Source of the DNA: an uncultured Acidimicrobiaceae bacterium
GTDB taxonomy: Bacteria > Actinomycetota > Acidimicrobiia > Acidimicrobiales > MedAcidi-G1
Length of the DNA stretch: 64,000 nucleotides
Assembly (NCBI GenBank): GCA_913030665.1
Contig: CAJWFS010000001.1
Coordinates: forward strand, 1-64,000
Reading direction: 5' to 3'
Shown here: positions 17,657-26,239 of the stretch, one piece after another
Layout of the letters: the number at the start of each line of letters is the position of its first letter
How positions within the stretch are numbered: position 1 is the first letter of the stretch
Notes under the pieces: model-generated
What the model saw: the letters and a program-made list of their open reading frames with translations, nothing else
What the model was told of the DNA's origin: nothing
The model's database searches: none
Program-made: the position numbers and the translations under genes

Positions 17657-18933
17657 GTCGAATCCCCGTCGCCGGGAGGAACGACGATTCGGAGCGTGGC
17701 GATCCGCCGGCCCTCCACCGCCACCACCTCTATCCTCCAGCCCTGGTACTCGACCATCGCCGTCGGCTGCGGCAGTCGCCCCAGGCGTTGGAGGACGAAG
17801 CCGGCGAGGGTCTCGTACGGGCCCGGCGGCAACCGGAGTCCGGTGAGGTCCGCCACCTCGTCAAGGTTCAGGCGGCCCGACACGACGTTGCGTCCCGGCC
17901 CGTCCAACCTGGTCCGCACCACCCGGGTGTCGTGCTCGTCGTCGATCTCGCCGACTATCTCCTCCAGGGCATCCTCGACCGTGACGATTCCTGCCGTACC
18001 CCCGTGCTCGTCGACCACGACGGCCATGTGCCCCCTGTGGTCGCGCAGGTCGCCGAGCAGATCGTCGAGGAAGCGGGTCTCCGGAACGGCGAGAACGTCG
18101 TGCATCAGATCGACGACCGGCGTCTGCCCACGCGACGCAGCCGGCCTCGCCAGGAGGGACTTCACATGCACCACGCCAACCACGTGGTCAAGGTCGGAAT
18201 CGAAAACCGGAAAGCGCGAATGGCCGGTCCTCGCCGACCTCTCCAGGAGGTCCGCACCTGTTGCGTCCAGACGGAGTGCCTCCACGTCCAGCCTCGGTAC
18301 GAGCACGTCGGCAACCACCTTCTCGCTGAACCGGACTGATCGGGTGAACAGCTCCACGTCGGAACTGTCCAACGTGGCGTCCGAGGACTCCCGCACCAGG
18401 TCGCCCAGCTCGTCAAGCGTGCGCGAGGATCCCAGTTCCTCACGTGGCTCCACCCCCACCCACCGCAGGACCGCATTGGCCGATCCGTTCAGGACCACGA
18501 CTACAGGTCGCACGACCACTCCGTAGGCGAGCATCAGCGGAGCCAGGCGACGGGCCACCGCCTCCGGCGCCGCCAGCGCGACGTACTTGGGCACCTGTTC
18601 GCCGATCACCATGTGCAGCACTGCAGCAGCTGCGATGGCGAGGCCCACCGAAACGCCGGTGGGGTGATCGCCACCGGTGATGATTCGAGCCGCCGTGGGC
18701 TCGGCCACAAAGCCGAGAAGCAGAGCCGACAAGGTGATGCCGAACTGGGCTCCCGAGAGGTGGGACGTGAGACGCCTGATCAGGGACCTCACCCGGCGTG
18801 CTCCCGGATCCGTCCCGGCTGCCGCCTCCACCCGGGCCCGGTCAACGGCCACCAGGCTGAACTCGGCGGCCACGAAGAACGCGTTGACGACCAGGAGCAG
18901 GAGGACCGCGGTCAGGCCGATGAGGATGGACAT
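17653..18933 (-). CDS. CNNM/CBS/CorC-HlyC domain membrane protein, first of a pair
   Basis: A 426-residue full-length member: CNNM domain (1-about 180, with GEQVPKYVALAAPE), CBS pair (about 205-330, with GHMAVVVDEHGGTAGIVTVEDALEEIVGEI), and a C-terminal transporter-associated domain (about 345-420). Such proteins are implicated in Mg/Co ion transport. A TAGGAT element lies 9 bases before ATG 18933, so the leader should be very short. The downstream gene is a shorter paralogue; tandem pairs like this are common in actinobacteria and may form heteromers. Confidence 0.92.
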   Translation of the reverse strand: MSILIGLTAVLLLLVVNAFFVAAEFSLVAVDRARVEAAAGTDPGARRVRSLIRRLTSHLSGAQFGITLSALLLGFVAEPTAARIITGGDHPTGVSVGLAIAAAAVLHMVIGEQVPKYVALAAPEAVARRLAPLMLAYGVVVRPVVVVLNGSANAVLRWVGVEPREELGSSRTLDELGDLVRESSDATLDSSDVELFTRSVRFSEKVVADVLVPRLDVEALRLDATGADLLERSARTGHSRFPVFDSDLDHVVGVVHVKSLLARPAASRGQTPVVDLMHDVLAVPETRFLDDLLGDLRDHRGHMAVVVDEHGGTAGIVTVEDALEEIVGEIDDEHDTRVVRTRLDGPGRNVVSGRLNLDEVADLTGLRLPPGPYETLAGFVLQRLGRLPQPTAMVEYQGWRIEVVAVEGRRIATLRIVVPPGDGDST

Positions 18934-19017
18934 CTGGAGGGGATCCTAATGACGGCCGCCCGTCGGCCCGAAGCCTCCAGAGGCCCGCCCGACTCGGAAC
19001 CCGACGAGATAGTTCGA

Positions 19018-19023
19018 TACCCT
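19018..19023 (+). promoter_or_regulatory. -10 element (TACCCT) of the MarR-ABC operon
   Basis: TACCCT with a 7-base spacer to ATG 19031. The bases around it (GTTCGATACCCTAAC, 19012-19026) begin with GTT and end with AAC and may form a weak MarR operator, but the symmetry is too poor to be sure. Confidence 0.55.
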
Positions 19024-19030
19024 AACCATC

Positions 19031-19519
19031 ATGGCTGATGCGCTACATGACGAGGAGATGGCGCCCACTGCCGACGACCCGTACGAAGATGGTGGGCAGC
19101 TGGTGGCGGCGGCGCGTGCGGCGGCCAAGCTGGCACGCCAGGTCACCATCCCCCTCGGCGATATCGACCTCAGCCTCCCCCAGTACAGGGTCCTCGCCTT
19201 CCTCGACGAGGGCGGTGCGGCACCATCGGACCTGGCCGGCCGCCTGTCTGTGAGCCGCCCGTCGGTCACAGCCCTCATGGACGGCCTGATCAACCGCGGC
19301 CTGGTGGAACGCCATCCCGACCCCGACGATGGCCGACGGGTCACCCACCACCTCACCGGGGAGGGTCGATCCGCCCTGGAGCGCGCCGACCGGGCAGTCG
19401 GTGACCGGCTGGTACTCATAGGCGCCTACGTGCACGCCGGCGACTCCAACCGTCTGATCGGCGCCCTCGCCCGCTTCGGCGAGGCCATCCGGGCCGCCCG
19501 GGCCGCCGGCGCAGCGTGA
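19031..19519 (+). CDS. MarR-family transcriptional regulator
   Basis: A 162-residue winged-helix regulator. The recognition region is PSDLAGRLSVSRPSVTALMDGLINRGLVERHPDPDDGRR (about residues 65-103), with the typical wing Asp-Asp-Arg-Arg. It is the first gene of an operon with two ABC exporter halves. Its TGA overlaps the next GTG, so it very likely autoregulates and controls the exporter in response to a ligand the exporter removes. The start is fixed by the leaderless -10 at 19018. Confidence 0.92.
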   Translation: MADALHDEEMAPTADDPYEDGGQLVAAARAAAKLARQVTIPLGDIDLSLPQYRVLAFLDEGGAAPSDLAGRLSVSRPSVTALMDGLINRGLVERHPDPDDGRRVTHHLTGEGRSALERADRAVGDRLVLIGAYVHAGDSNRLIGALARFGEAIRAARAAGAA

Positions 19520-21315
19520 CCTCGGCGTCCAAGCCCACCCCAGCGACAGCCCACGTCGACCCGGATCCCTCGAAGGGCTGGTTCCGACGACTCCTGCCCG
19601 TCATCCGGGCCCGACGTGCCACCTTCATCATGGTGCTCGTGACCGGGCTCTCCGGCCTGGCACTCCAGGTATCAGTACCGATGGTCCTACGTCAGGCGGT
19701 CGACCTCGCCGTGGACCAGCGTGCAGGTGGGCTCGAGGGCCATGTGCTGCTCCTGGTCGTGATGGCCACCGCCTCCTTCGGACTGCGATTCGCCTACCGG
19801 TACCTGCTCTTCGGGACAGCCTGTCGGATCGAGACCGACCTGAGGTCGCAGATCTACGACCACCTGACCAGGCTCTCGTTCTCGTTCTACGACCGGATAG
19901 CTGGCGGCGAGGTCGTATCGCGGGCCAATTCCGACATCCGGTCGATACAACTGCTCCTGGCCTTCGGCCCACTGGCCGGCCTCTCGGCGATCAGCTTCCT
20001 GATGGCCTTCGGGTTCATGCTCAGCATCCACGTCCCCCTGGCGCTCGTCACGGTGTCGACGATGCCACTCGTCTACGTACTCGGACAGAGGCTCAGGGAC
20101 CAGGTCTTTCCCCTCTCGTGGGTGACCCAGGGACGAATGGCCGAGGTGGCCATGGTCGTCGACGAGAACATCAACGGAACCCGGGTGGTGAAGTCGTTTG
20201 CTGCCGAGTCGGACCAGATCGCCTTGCTGTCCATGGTCGCCGACCGTCTCCGCTGGTCGGCAACCGCCCTCATCGAGGCCCGGGCACGCTTCAATCCCCT
20301 CATCGAGGCGCTGCCACGGCTGGGAATGGCCCTCGTCCTCCTCTACGGCGGACACCTCGTGATCGAAGGGGAGATCGGCGTCGGCTCGCTGCTGGCCTTC
20401 AGCGCGTACGTGACGATGATCTCGGTGCCGTTCAGGATGTTCGGCTTCGTGCTGCTCCAGGCACAGAGGGCAGCGGCCTCGGCCCTGCGGATCTACGAGA
20501 TCCTGGACGAGAAGCCGGCGATAGTCGACAGGCCCGGGGCCCGACCCCTCTCCGCCCCCCGGGGACGGGTCGAGTTCCGTAACGTCACCTTCAGGTACCC
20601 CGGGGTCGACAACAGCGAGTCGCCCGCAGTCCTGGATGGCTTCGACCTGGTCGTCGAGCCCGGCGAGACCGTGGCCATCGTGGGCCGGACCGGATGCGGC
20701 AAGTCCACCGTGGCCCGACTCCTCCCCCGCTTCTACGACGTCGACAGCGGAGCGGTACTCATCGACGGCACCGACGTACGCGACCTCGCCCTCGCCAGCC
20801 TCCGCTCCCACGTCAGCCAGGTGCCCGACGAGGCGTTCCTGTTCTCCGACACGCTCCACGACAACATCGCCTTCGGAAGGCCCGAGGCCCCACGCCACGA
20901 GGTGGTGGCAGCCGCACGCGTGGCCCGGGCCGATGGGTTCATCGGAAACCTCGAACACGGCTTCGACGAGGTGGTCGGCGAACGCGGCTACACGCTGTCG
21001 GGCGGACAGCGCCAACGGATCTCCATCGCCCGCACGGTGCTGGCCAACCCGGCGATCCTGATCCTGGACGATGCCACCAGCGCCGTGGACGTCCGGACCG
21101 AGGAGGGCATCCACCACGGTCTGGAAGACCTCCTGACGGGACGCACGACCATTGTCATCGCCCACCGACTATCCACGATCAGCCTCGCCGACCGGGTCGT
21201 CCTCATGGAGGACGGCCGCATCGTCGCCGATGGGACCCACGCACACCTGCTGGCCACCGAACCCCGCTACAGGGCGATCGTGGCCCAGGTCGAGGACCGG
21301 GAGGTGGGGGCCTGA
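19516..21315 (+). CDS. ABC exporter half-transporter with degenerate catalytic site (TMD-NBD)
   Basis: A 599-residue type IV ABC exporter half: six-helix membrane domain (about 30-330), then an ATPase domain with Walker A GRTGCGKST (about 392), signature LSGGQ (about 495) and Walker B ILILDDATS (about 514). The catalytic Glu after Walker B is Asp here, as in the degenerate subunit of heterodimers such as TM287/288 or BmrCD. Its canonical LSGGQ would complete the active site of the partner encoded next. The GTG start overlaps the MarR stop. Substrate is unknown; drug or lipid export is typical. Confidence 0.92.
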   Translation: MTSASKPTPATAHVDPDPSKGWFRRLLPVIRARRATFIMVLVTGLSGLALQVSVPMVLRQAVDLAVDQRAGGLEGHVLLLVVMATASFGLRFAYRYLLFGTACRIETDLRSQIYDHLTRLSFSFYDRIAGGEVVSRANSDIRSIQLLLAFGPLAGLSAISFLMAFGFMLSIHVPLALVTVSTMPLVYVLGQRLRDQVFPLSWVTQGRMAEVAMVVDENINGTRVVKSFAAESDQIALLSMVADRLRWSATALIEARARFNPLIEALPRLGMALVLLYGGHLVIEGEIGVGSLLAFSAYVTMISVPFRMFGFVLLQAQRAAASALRIYEILDEKPAIVDRPGARPLSAPRGRVEFRNVTFRYPGVDNSESPAVLDGFDLVVEPGETVAIVGRTGCGKSTVARLLPRFYDVDSGAVLIDGTDVRDLALASLRSHVSQVPDEAFLFSDTLHDNIAFGRPEAPRHEVVAAARVARADGFIGNLEHGFDEVVGERGYTLSGGQRQRISIARTVLANPAILILDDATSAVDVRTEEGIHHGLEDLLTGRTTIVIAHRLSTISLADRVVLMEDGRIVADGTHAHLLATEPRYRAIVAQVEDREVGA

Positions 21316-23234
21316 TGGGTGGTGGACACGGCTTCTTCACCGGGCCCTCGTCGGTCCAGGCCAACGCGCAGGCTGGCCTGCCCTTCGCCGAGGTTCCCGA
21401 GGAACTCCGCAGCCGGATCGCCGACGTCCTCAGGAACGAACCGGAACACCCGCAGCCCGTGGTCCAGTTCTCGCACCGCGACTGGGATCGACGTCCGTTC
21501 GGTCTCAGGACCTTCCTGACTCCGCACGCCGGCGGACTCCTGGTGGCCCTGCTCCTCGTGCTGGCCGAGGTCGGCCTGCTCCACGTCGGACCCCTCCTCA
21601 CGCAGATCGGCATCGACCGCGGAGTCCTGGCCGGTGACCGGAGAGTGCTGTTCACCGTTGCCCTGGCCTACCTCGGTGCCGTAGGGCTCTCGACGGCCGC
21701 CTCCTGGTTCCGGACCCGCTTCACCGGCCGCCTGGGAGAACGGCTCGTGTACCAGCTCCGGGTGAGGGTCTTCAGCCACTTCCAGCGCCAGTCCCTGGAC
21801 TTCTTCACCCTCGAGAAGTCCGGCGTCCTGATGACCCGGATGACCAGCGACATCGAGGCCCTCACCGTGCTCATGCAGGAGGGTCTGGTCAACTTCTTCG
21901 TGCAGGGCATGACGCTGGTCGTCATCACCGCCTACCTGGTGTTCCTGGATCCGACCCTCGCCCTGGTCTGCCTCCTGGCTGTGGTCCCGGTCAACGTCAT
22001 CCTCACGATGTGGTTCCGACGGGTTTCGCTCATCGGCTACCTACGGGTCCGGGACAGGATCGCCGACGTGCTGGCGAACCTCTCCGAGAGCCTGGCCGGC
22101 ATACGGGTGATCACCGCCTTCAACCGCCGGGACCACGAGATGGCCCGTCACCAGCGGATCATCGATGCCCACCTGGACGCCAACCTCTACACCGGACGGG
22201 CTCAGGCGCTGTTCGGGCCCGGTACCGAGTCCATAGGCATCCTGACGCAGGCCATCGTGCTGCTGGTCGGGGGCCGGATGGCGCTGCGGGGCGAGGTGTC
22301 GCTCGGCGAGCTGACGGCCTTCCTGCTCTTCCTGACGTCGTTCTTCGCCCCGGTCCAGACGCTCGTCCAGTTGTACAACCAGTACCAGCAGGGCAGTGCT
22401 GCGGTGGTGAAGCTCCGGGACCTCCTGGCCAGGGAACCCAGCGTTCCCGAGCGTTCCGATGCCATCGACCTGCCACCGATCCGAGGGGCGATCCGCCTGG
22501 AGGGGGTGACCTTCGGCTACGACCCGGACCACCTGGTGCTGCGTGACGTGGACCTCGAGCTGGCTCCAGGCGAGGTGCTCGCCGTGGTCGGCCCGACCGG
22601 CGCGGGCAAGTCGACCATCGCCAAGTTGATAACACGTTTCTACGATCCGACATTCGGGCACGTCACCATCGACGGCCACGACCTCCGCGACGTCTCCATC
22701 GACTCGCTAAGGAGCCAACTCGGTGTGGTTCCCCAGGAACCGTTCCTCTTCAACGGGACGATCCGGGACAACGTCGCCTTCGCCCGTCGCGACGCCACCG
22801 ACGGCGAGGTAATCGAAGCCTGCAGGGCGGTCGGCCTCCAGGGCCTGATGGACCGGATGCCAGACGGCATGGACACCCCGATCCACGAGCGTGGCGCCTC
22901 ACTCTCGGCAGGTGAACGCCAGTTGGTGGCCCTCGCCCGGGCGTTCCTGGCGCGCCCCCGGGTGCTCGTTCTGGACGAGGCCACCTCGAACCTGGACCTG
23001 CTCTCCGAGTCGGTGATCGAGCAGGCCCTGGATTCACTCCTGGAGGGCCGGACCGCCATCCTCATAGCGCACCGCCTGGCCACCGCCATGCGGGCCGACC
23101 GCATAGCTGTCGTGGACGATGGTCGGATCGTGGAGCACGGAACCCATGACGAGTTGGTGTCGTCGGGTGGGCAGTATGCCGAGATGGTCGAAACCTGGAT
23201 GGAACACTCGGACCACGCCGGGAACGCCCGGTGA
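21315..23234 (+). CDS. ABC exporter half-transporter with consensus catalytic Glu (TMD-NBD)
   Basis: A 639-residue partner of the preceding half-transporter. An N-terminal extension of about 70 residues precedes the membrane domain (about 75-375). The ATPase domain has Walker A GPTGAGKST (about 427), an altered signature LSAGE (about 530), and Walker B VLVLDEATS with the catalytic Glu (about 552). The intact Glu here and the altered signature fit an asymmetric heterodimer. ATG 21315 shares one base with the previous stop (TGATG); longer in-frame extensions would run through the upstream gene and are rejected. Confidence 0.92.
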   Translation: MGGGHGFFTGPSSVQANAQAGLPFAEVPEELRSRIADVLRNEPEHPQPVVQFSHRDWDRRPFGLRTFLTPHAGGLLVALLLVLAEVGLLHVGPLLTQIGIDRGVLAGDRRVLFTVALAYLGAVGLSTAASWFRTRFTGRLGERLVYQLRVRVFSHFQRQSLDFFTLEKSGVLMTRMTSDIEALTVLMQEGLVNFFVQGMTLVVITAYLVFLDPTLALVCLLAVVPVNVILTMWFRRVSLIGYLRVRDRIADVLANLSESLAGIRVITAFNRRDHEMARHQRIIDAHLDANLYTGRAQALFGPGTESIGILTQAIVLLVGGRMALRGEVSLGELTAFLLFLTSFFAPVQTLVQLYNQYQQGSAAVVKLRDLLAREPSVPERSDAIDLPPIRGAIRLEGVTFGYDPDHLVLRDVDLELAPGEVLAVVGPTGAGKSTIAKLITRFYDPTFGHVTIDGHDLRDVSIDSLRSQLGVVPQEPFLFNGTIRDNVAFARRDATDGEVIEACRAVGLQGLMDRMPDGMDTPIHERGASLSAGERQLVALARAFLARPRVLVLDEATSNLDLLSESVIEQALDSLLEGRTAILIAHRLATAMRADRIAVVDDGRIVEHGTHDELVSSGGQYAEMVETWMEHSDHAGNAR

Positions 23235-23947
23235 GCGGACTCCAGTTGGCTGCCGGCCTTGTCGTCTACGCCATCGGATGCACCCTGCAGGGGGTACTGG
23301 GATTCGGTGCAGGCCTGTTCGCCGTCCCGATCCTCGCCCTCATCCACCCGGATTTCGTTCCCGGACCAGTCCTGATGGTGAACCCGTTGCTGGGCGGCCT
23401 CTTCAGCGTGCGAGAACGCGGCTCCGTGGACCACCAGGGACTCAGGTGGGCGCTGACCGGCCGGGTCCCAGGGGTGCTGCTGGGAGTGCTCGCCCTGACC
23501 TTGGTCGCCGAGGAGCGACTCGGCGTGCTGTTCGGCGTGCTGCTGCTGCTCTCGGTGGCCCTCAAGGCCAGCGGGGTGCACACCGGGCGCACCCCCCGGA
23601 GCCTCATGGCCGCCGGTGGGCTGAGCGGGTTCATGGGCACAACGGTGGCCGTCGGCGGACCTCCCATCGCCCTCGTCTTCCACGACCTACCGGGGCCGGT
23701 CATGCGAGCCACCCTCTCGACCTACTTCCTCGTCGGAACCACGATCTCCCTCGCCGTGCTGGCCCTCGCCGGTCAGTTCGGGACGTCCGACATGGTGCTC
23801 GCAGCCTGGCTGGTGCTGCCCGCGATGGTAGGGGTGGCGCTCTCCGGGCCGCTCCGGGCGCCACTGGACCGCGGTTGGCTGGCGCCGTCTGTGTACGTCC
23901 TGTCCTCGGTCGCCGCCGTGGTCCTGCTGGTCCGGTCCCTTGCCTAA
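23231..23947 (+). CDS. TauE/SafE-like sulfite exporter family membrane protein
   Basis: A 238-residue polytopic membrane protein with about seven or eight helices and the family-typical GVLGFGAGLFAVPIL near the N-terminus and GLSGFMGTTVAVGGPPIAL in the middle. The family exports sulfite, sulfoacetate or other organic anions; the substrate here is unknown. Its GTG overlaps the exporter stop (GTGA), so it belongs to the MarR operon at least translationally. Confidence 0.85.
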   Translation: MSGLQLAAGLVVYAIGCTLQGVLGFGAGLFAVPILALIHPDFVPGPVLMVNPLLGGLFSVRERGSVDHQGLRWALTGRVPGVLLGVLALTLVAEERLGVLFGVLLLLSVALKASGVHTGRTPRSLMAAGGLSGFMGTTVAVGGPPIALVFHDLPGPVMRATLSTYFLVGTTISLAVLALAGQFGTSDMVLAAWLVLPAMVGVALSGPLRAPLDRGWLAPSVYVLSSVAAVVLLVRSLA

Positions 23948-23983
23948 CGGGCGGTCGGCCCGTCACATGCCGGTACCTGGTCG

Positions 23984-23989
23984 TAGGGT
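23984..23989 (+). promoter_or_regulatory. -10 element (TAGGGT) of the lone ABC ATPase gene
   Basis: TAGGGT with a 7-base spacer to GTG 23997; supports that start over ATG 23967 and indicates a new transcript after the MarR operon. Confidence 0.55.
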
Positions 23990-23996
23990 CGATGAT

Positions 23997-24794
23997 GTGC
24001 CTGAGCCCGTCCTCGAACTTGTCGGCGTAGGGCGGCGCATCGGTGACACGACGCTCCTGGCCGACATCGACTGGCGTGTCGACCCGGGCCAGCACTGGGT
24101 GGTGCTGGGGCCCAACGGCTCGGGGAAGAGCACCCTGCTCAGGATCGCCGGCCTCCACCTTCACCCGAGCACCGGCACGGTCCGCGTGCTGGGCGAGGCC
24201 CTGGGCGGATCCGACGTCCGCACTCTCAGGAGTCGGATCGGATATGCCTCGGCGTCCCTGGCCGACACCTTCCGTCCCGGCATCACCGCCGGAGACGTGG
24301 TCATGACGGCGCTCCACGGGGCACTCGAGCCGTGGTGGCACGACTACTCGGACGACGACCGTGACCGGGCCCGCGCCCTCCTGGGCCGGATCGGGTGCGG
24401 GGACCGCGCCTGCCATGCCTTCGGGACGCTGTCCTCGGGCGAGCGGCAACGCGTCCTCCTGGCCCGAACCCTGATGGTCGAACCGGATCTTCTGCTACTG
24501 GACGAACCGACAGCCGGTCTGGACCTGGGCGGCCGGGAGGAGTTGGTCGCCGCGCTGGCCGACCTGGCCGCGGATCCGGGCACTCCCCCGATGGTGCAGG
24601 TCACGCACCACGTGGAGGAGATCCCGCCCGGTTTCACACACGCCCTCCTCATGGAGTCAGGCCGGGTGGTCGACGCCGGGCCGCTGGCCGGTGTGGTCAC
24701 GGAGCAGGCCCTCTCCTGTTGCTACGGCCTGGACCTCCACCTCACGCAGGTCGCCGGCCGGTGGGCGGTCCGGGTGAAAGGATCCGATCGCTGA
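23997..24794 (+). CDS. ABC transporter ATP-binding protein (ModF/YlmA-like)
   Basis: A 265-residue single ATPase domain with Walker A GPNGSGKST, signature LSSGERQR, Walker B LLLLDEPTAGLD and the switch region VTHHVEEIP. The sequence style (GQHWVVLGPNGSGKST and HHVEEIPPGFTHALLM) resembles the COG1119 ModF/YlmA group, whose partners are often not encoded nearby. There is no permease here. Its stop overlaps the thiamine pyrophosphokinase start by one base (TGATG), so a link to thiamine or its precursors is possible but unproved. Confidence 0.85.
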   Translation: MPEPVLELVGVGRRIGDTTLLADIDWRVDPGQHWVVLGPNGSGKSTLLRIAGLHLHPSTGTVRVLGEALGGSDVRTLRSRIGYASASLADTFRPGITAGDVVMTALHGALEPWWHDYSDDDRDRARALLGRIGCGDRACHAFGTLSSGERQRVLLARTLMVEPDLLLLDEPTAGLDLGGREELVAALADLAADPGTPPMVQVTHHVEEIPPGFTHALLMESGRVVDAGPLAGVVTEQALSCCYGLDLHLTQVAGRWAVRVKGSDR

Positions 24795-25423
24795 TGACTC
24801 GCCACGCCCTTGTCATCACAGGTGGACCCGTCCCCCGGAACATCGGGGTCCTTCCCGCAGCCGACATGGTGATCGCCGCCGACGAAGGCTTCGACAACGC
24901 CAGGTCCCTGGGCATCCACGTGGACCTGCTGGTCGGTGACATGGACTCAGCCTCTCTCGGTGCGGCGGATCAGGCACCGGCCGTGGAGCGACACCCGGTG
25001 GACAAGGACGAGACTGACCTGGAGTTGGCCCTGGCCGCGGCACTGAATGCCGGCATGGGGTCGGTGACCGTTGTAGGCACGATCGGCGGAAGGGTGGACC
25101 ACGCCCTCGGGAACCTGCTGGTCGTTGCCGCAGACCGCTGGGCTGACCTCAGGATCCACCTCAGGATCGACAGCACACGGGCCTGGGTGGTGCGGGACCG
25201 GGTGGAGGTGCGTGGAGCCGTCGACGACCTGGTCAGCCTGCTGGCCGTCGGCGGTCAGGCGACCGGCGTCACCACCACCGGCCTGGCGTGGCCGCTTTCC
25301 GATGGCGTGCTGGAACCGGGTCTGGGCCTCGGCCTGTCCAACCGGATGGCCGGCCCGATGGCGACGGTGGAGGTCGACAGCGGGGTGGTCGTCGTCCTCA
25401 TGCCGGCTGCCACAGGCCTCTAG
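24794..25423 (+). CDS. thiN: Thiamine pyrophosphokinase
   Basis: A 209-residue thiamine diphosphokinase that makes the cofactor ThDP from thiamine and ATP; ThDP is used by pyruvate dehydrogenase, also in this window. Catalytic-domain motifs are visible: ADEGFDNA, GDMDS (about 48) and DKDETDLELAL (about 75), with GTIGGRVDH after. ATG 24794 shares a base with the preceding TGA. Length is normal for the bacterial enzyme. Confidence 0.92.
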   Translation: MTRHALVITGGPVPRNIGVLPAADMVIAADEGFDNARSLGIHVDLLVGDMDSASLGAADQAPAVERHPVDKDETDLELALAAALNAGMGSVTVVGTIGGRVDHALGNLLVVAADRWADLRIHLRIDSTRAWVVRDRVEVRGAVDDLVSLLAVGGQATGVTTTGLAWPLSDGVLEPGLGLGLSNRMAGPMATVEVDSGVVVVLMPAATGL

Positions 25424-25432
25424 CCGCCAAGG

Positions 25433-25537
25433 TCAGGCGCCGCACTGGTCGGTGGCGGGTTCGCCGGCCACCCGCGCCTCCAGCCACGCCGTGAGGTCGT
25501 CCAGGTAGGCCAGAGCTACCGAGCCGTGGCCCTTCAG
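25433..25537 (-). pseudogene. Remnant: C-terminal coding fragment
   Basis: On the minus strand a frame ending at TGA (25435-25433) reads GHGSVALAYLDDLTAWLEA and a short tail. It looks like a real C-terminus but has no start. It runs out of frame with the next remnant upstream. I cannot name its family. It lies at the border between the thiN gene and a less GC-rich stretch, so it is probably what is left of a deleted gene. Confidence 0.3.
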
Positions 25538-25640
25538 AGATCCCCTCGGTGAAGAAGGTTTCCCACATCACTCCATCTGGGTTGGCAGCCCATGATTTGT
25601 ACTCGAGTTGATATTCGCACCCAAGGTCATTTTGATCTGT
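25535..25640 (-). pseudogene. Remnant resembling the C-terminus of an ArsI/CadI-type glyoxalase-fold protein
   Basis: A minus-strand frame reads CEYQLEYKSWAANPDG and then VMWETFFTEG. The pattern Cys-x-Tyr, then W-x-x-(D/N)PDG-x-x-WE-x-F, matches the end of ArsI/CadI vicinal-oxygen-chelate proteins, which take part in organoarsenical or cadmium response. No N-terminal part is present and one of the usual paired cysteines is missing, so it is a fragment. The rest of 25424-25794 holds no gene; 25580-25740 is visibly richer in A and T. Confidence 0.35.
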
Positions 25641-25766
25641 CCGCGAAAGAGAAGCGGCAGGCACAGAAGGACAAAAAAGCAACGAAGGACAACATCCCAG
25701 CCTTATGGGGCCGCAGATCGGTGCGGGAGACTAGAGAAAAGACCCCTACCGAAGGCTGCCTATGGG

Positions 25767-25789
25767 CCAGTGACGGGGGCCGTCACTGG
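25767..25789 (-). terminator. Terminator hairpin of the cold-shock gene
   Basis: A perfect 10-bp stem (CCAGTGACGG with CCGTCACTGG) closes a 3-base loop just after the cold-shock stop codon. A TTTT run follows about 27 bases downstream on the minus strand (25740-25737), with a small CCT/AGG hairpin before it. Confidence 0.65.
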
Positions 25790-25794
25790 GGAGT

Positions 25795-25995
25795 TCAGAC
25801 TGCGCGGACGTTGAGGGCTTCCGGGCCCTTCTTGCCGGGGCCGACCTCGAACTCGACGTTCTGGCCTTCGTCGAGGCTGCGGTAGCCATCGCCCGCGATG
25901 TTGGAGTAGTGGACGAACACGTCCTCGCCTCCCTCAACGGAGATGAATCCGAACCCCTTCTCGGAATTGAAAAATTTTACGGTGCCAGTAGGCAT
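25795..25995 (-). CDS. Cold-shock protein, CspA family
   Basis: A 66-residue single OB-fold cold-shock domain. The RNA-binding motifs are KGFGFI (RNP1) and VFVHYS (RNP2). These proteins bind single-stranded RNA or DNA and act as RNA chaperones. ATG 25995 is preceded by a purine stretch (GAAAGTGA) and a long untranslated region with a hairpin (26068-26097), in contrast to the leaderless genes around it. That fits post-transcriptional control of csp genes. Confidence 0.97.
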   Translation of the reverse strand: MPTGTVKFFNSEKGFGFISVEGGEDVFVHYSNIAGDGYRSLDEGQNVEFEVGPGKKGPEALNVRAV

Positions 25996-26067
25996 GAGTT
26001 CACTTTCGTTGCTTGTATGAAAAAGCCGAGCCTTGATTGACGCGGCTCCACAATCCTACGACCGGAA

Positions 26068-26097
26068 TCGCCCACTTAGGTTTTGGTCTTGTAGTGG
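26068..26097 (-). promoter_or_regulatory. Hairpin in the cold-shock gene leader
   Basis: A perfect 7-bp stem (GCCCACT with AGTGGGC) with a 16-base loop rich in A on the minus strand, about 75 bases upstream of the csp ATG. If transcription starts upstream of it, it lies in the 5' untranslated region, where csp messages often carry structure. Bases 26098-26239 hold no gene. Confidence 0.35.
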
Positions 26098-26239
26098 GCT
26101 GTCTCACCGGTCAGCCCCGCCGTTATGACCATGATGCTCGCACTGTCGCCCCGCTCGTCCATCGCTGATACGCGCGGGCACCTGGCGGCGATACGTCCGA
26201 CAATCCCACACGCCACCCGGTTGGACACTGTTGTCCTTC

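Noticed and set aside
19687..21165. 492-codon antisense frame over the ABC exporter
   Set aside because: The sense strand carries Walker and signature motifs; the antisense product is low-complexity and has no recognisable domain.
20694..21314. Long N-terminal extension of the second ABC half-transporter
   Set aside because: It runs out of frame through the ATPase domain of the first half; the TGATG junction at 21313 is a natural start.
25592..25885. Plus-strand frame in the islet with a Lys-rich stretch (AKEKRQAQKDKKATKD)
   Set aside because: Runs into the antisense of the cold-shock gene, has no ribosome site and no promoter-like element; probably chance in A-rich DNA.
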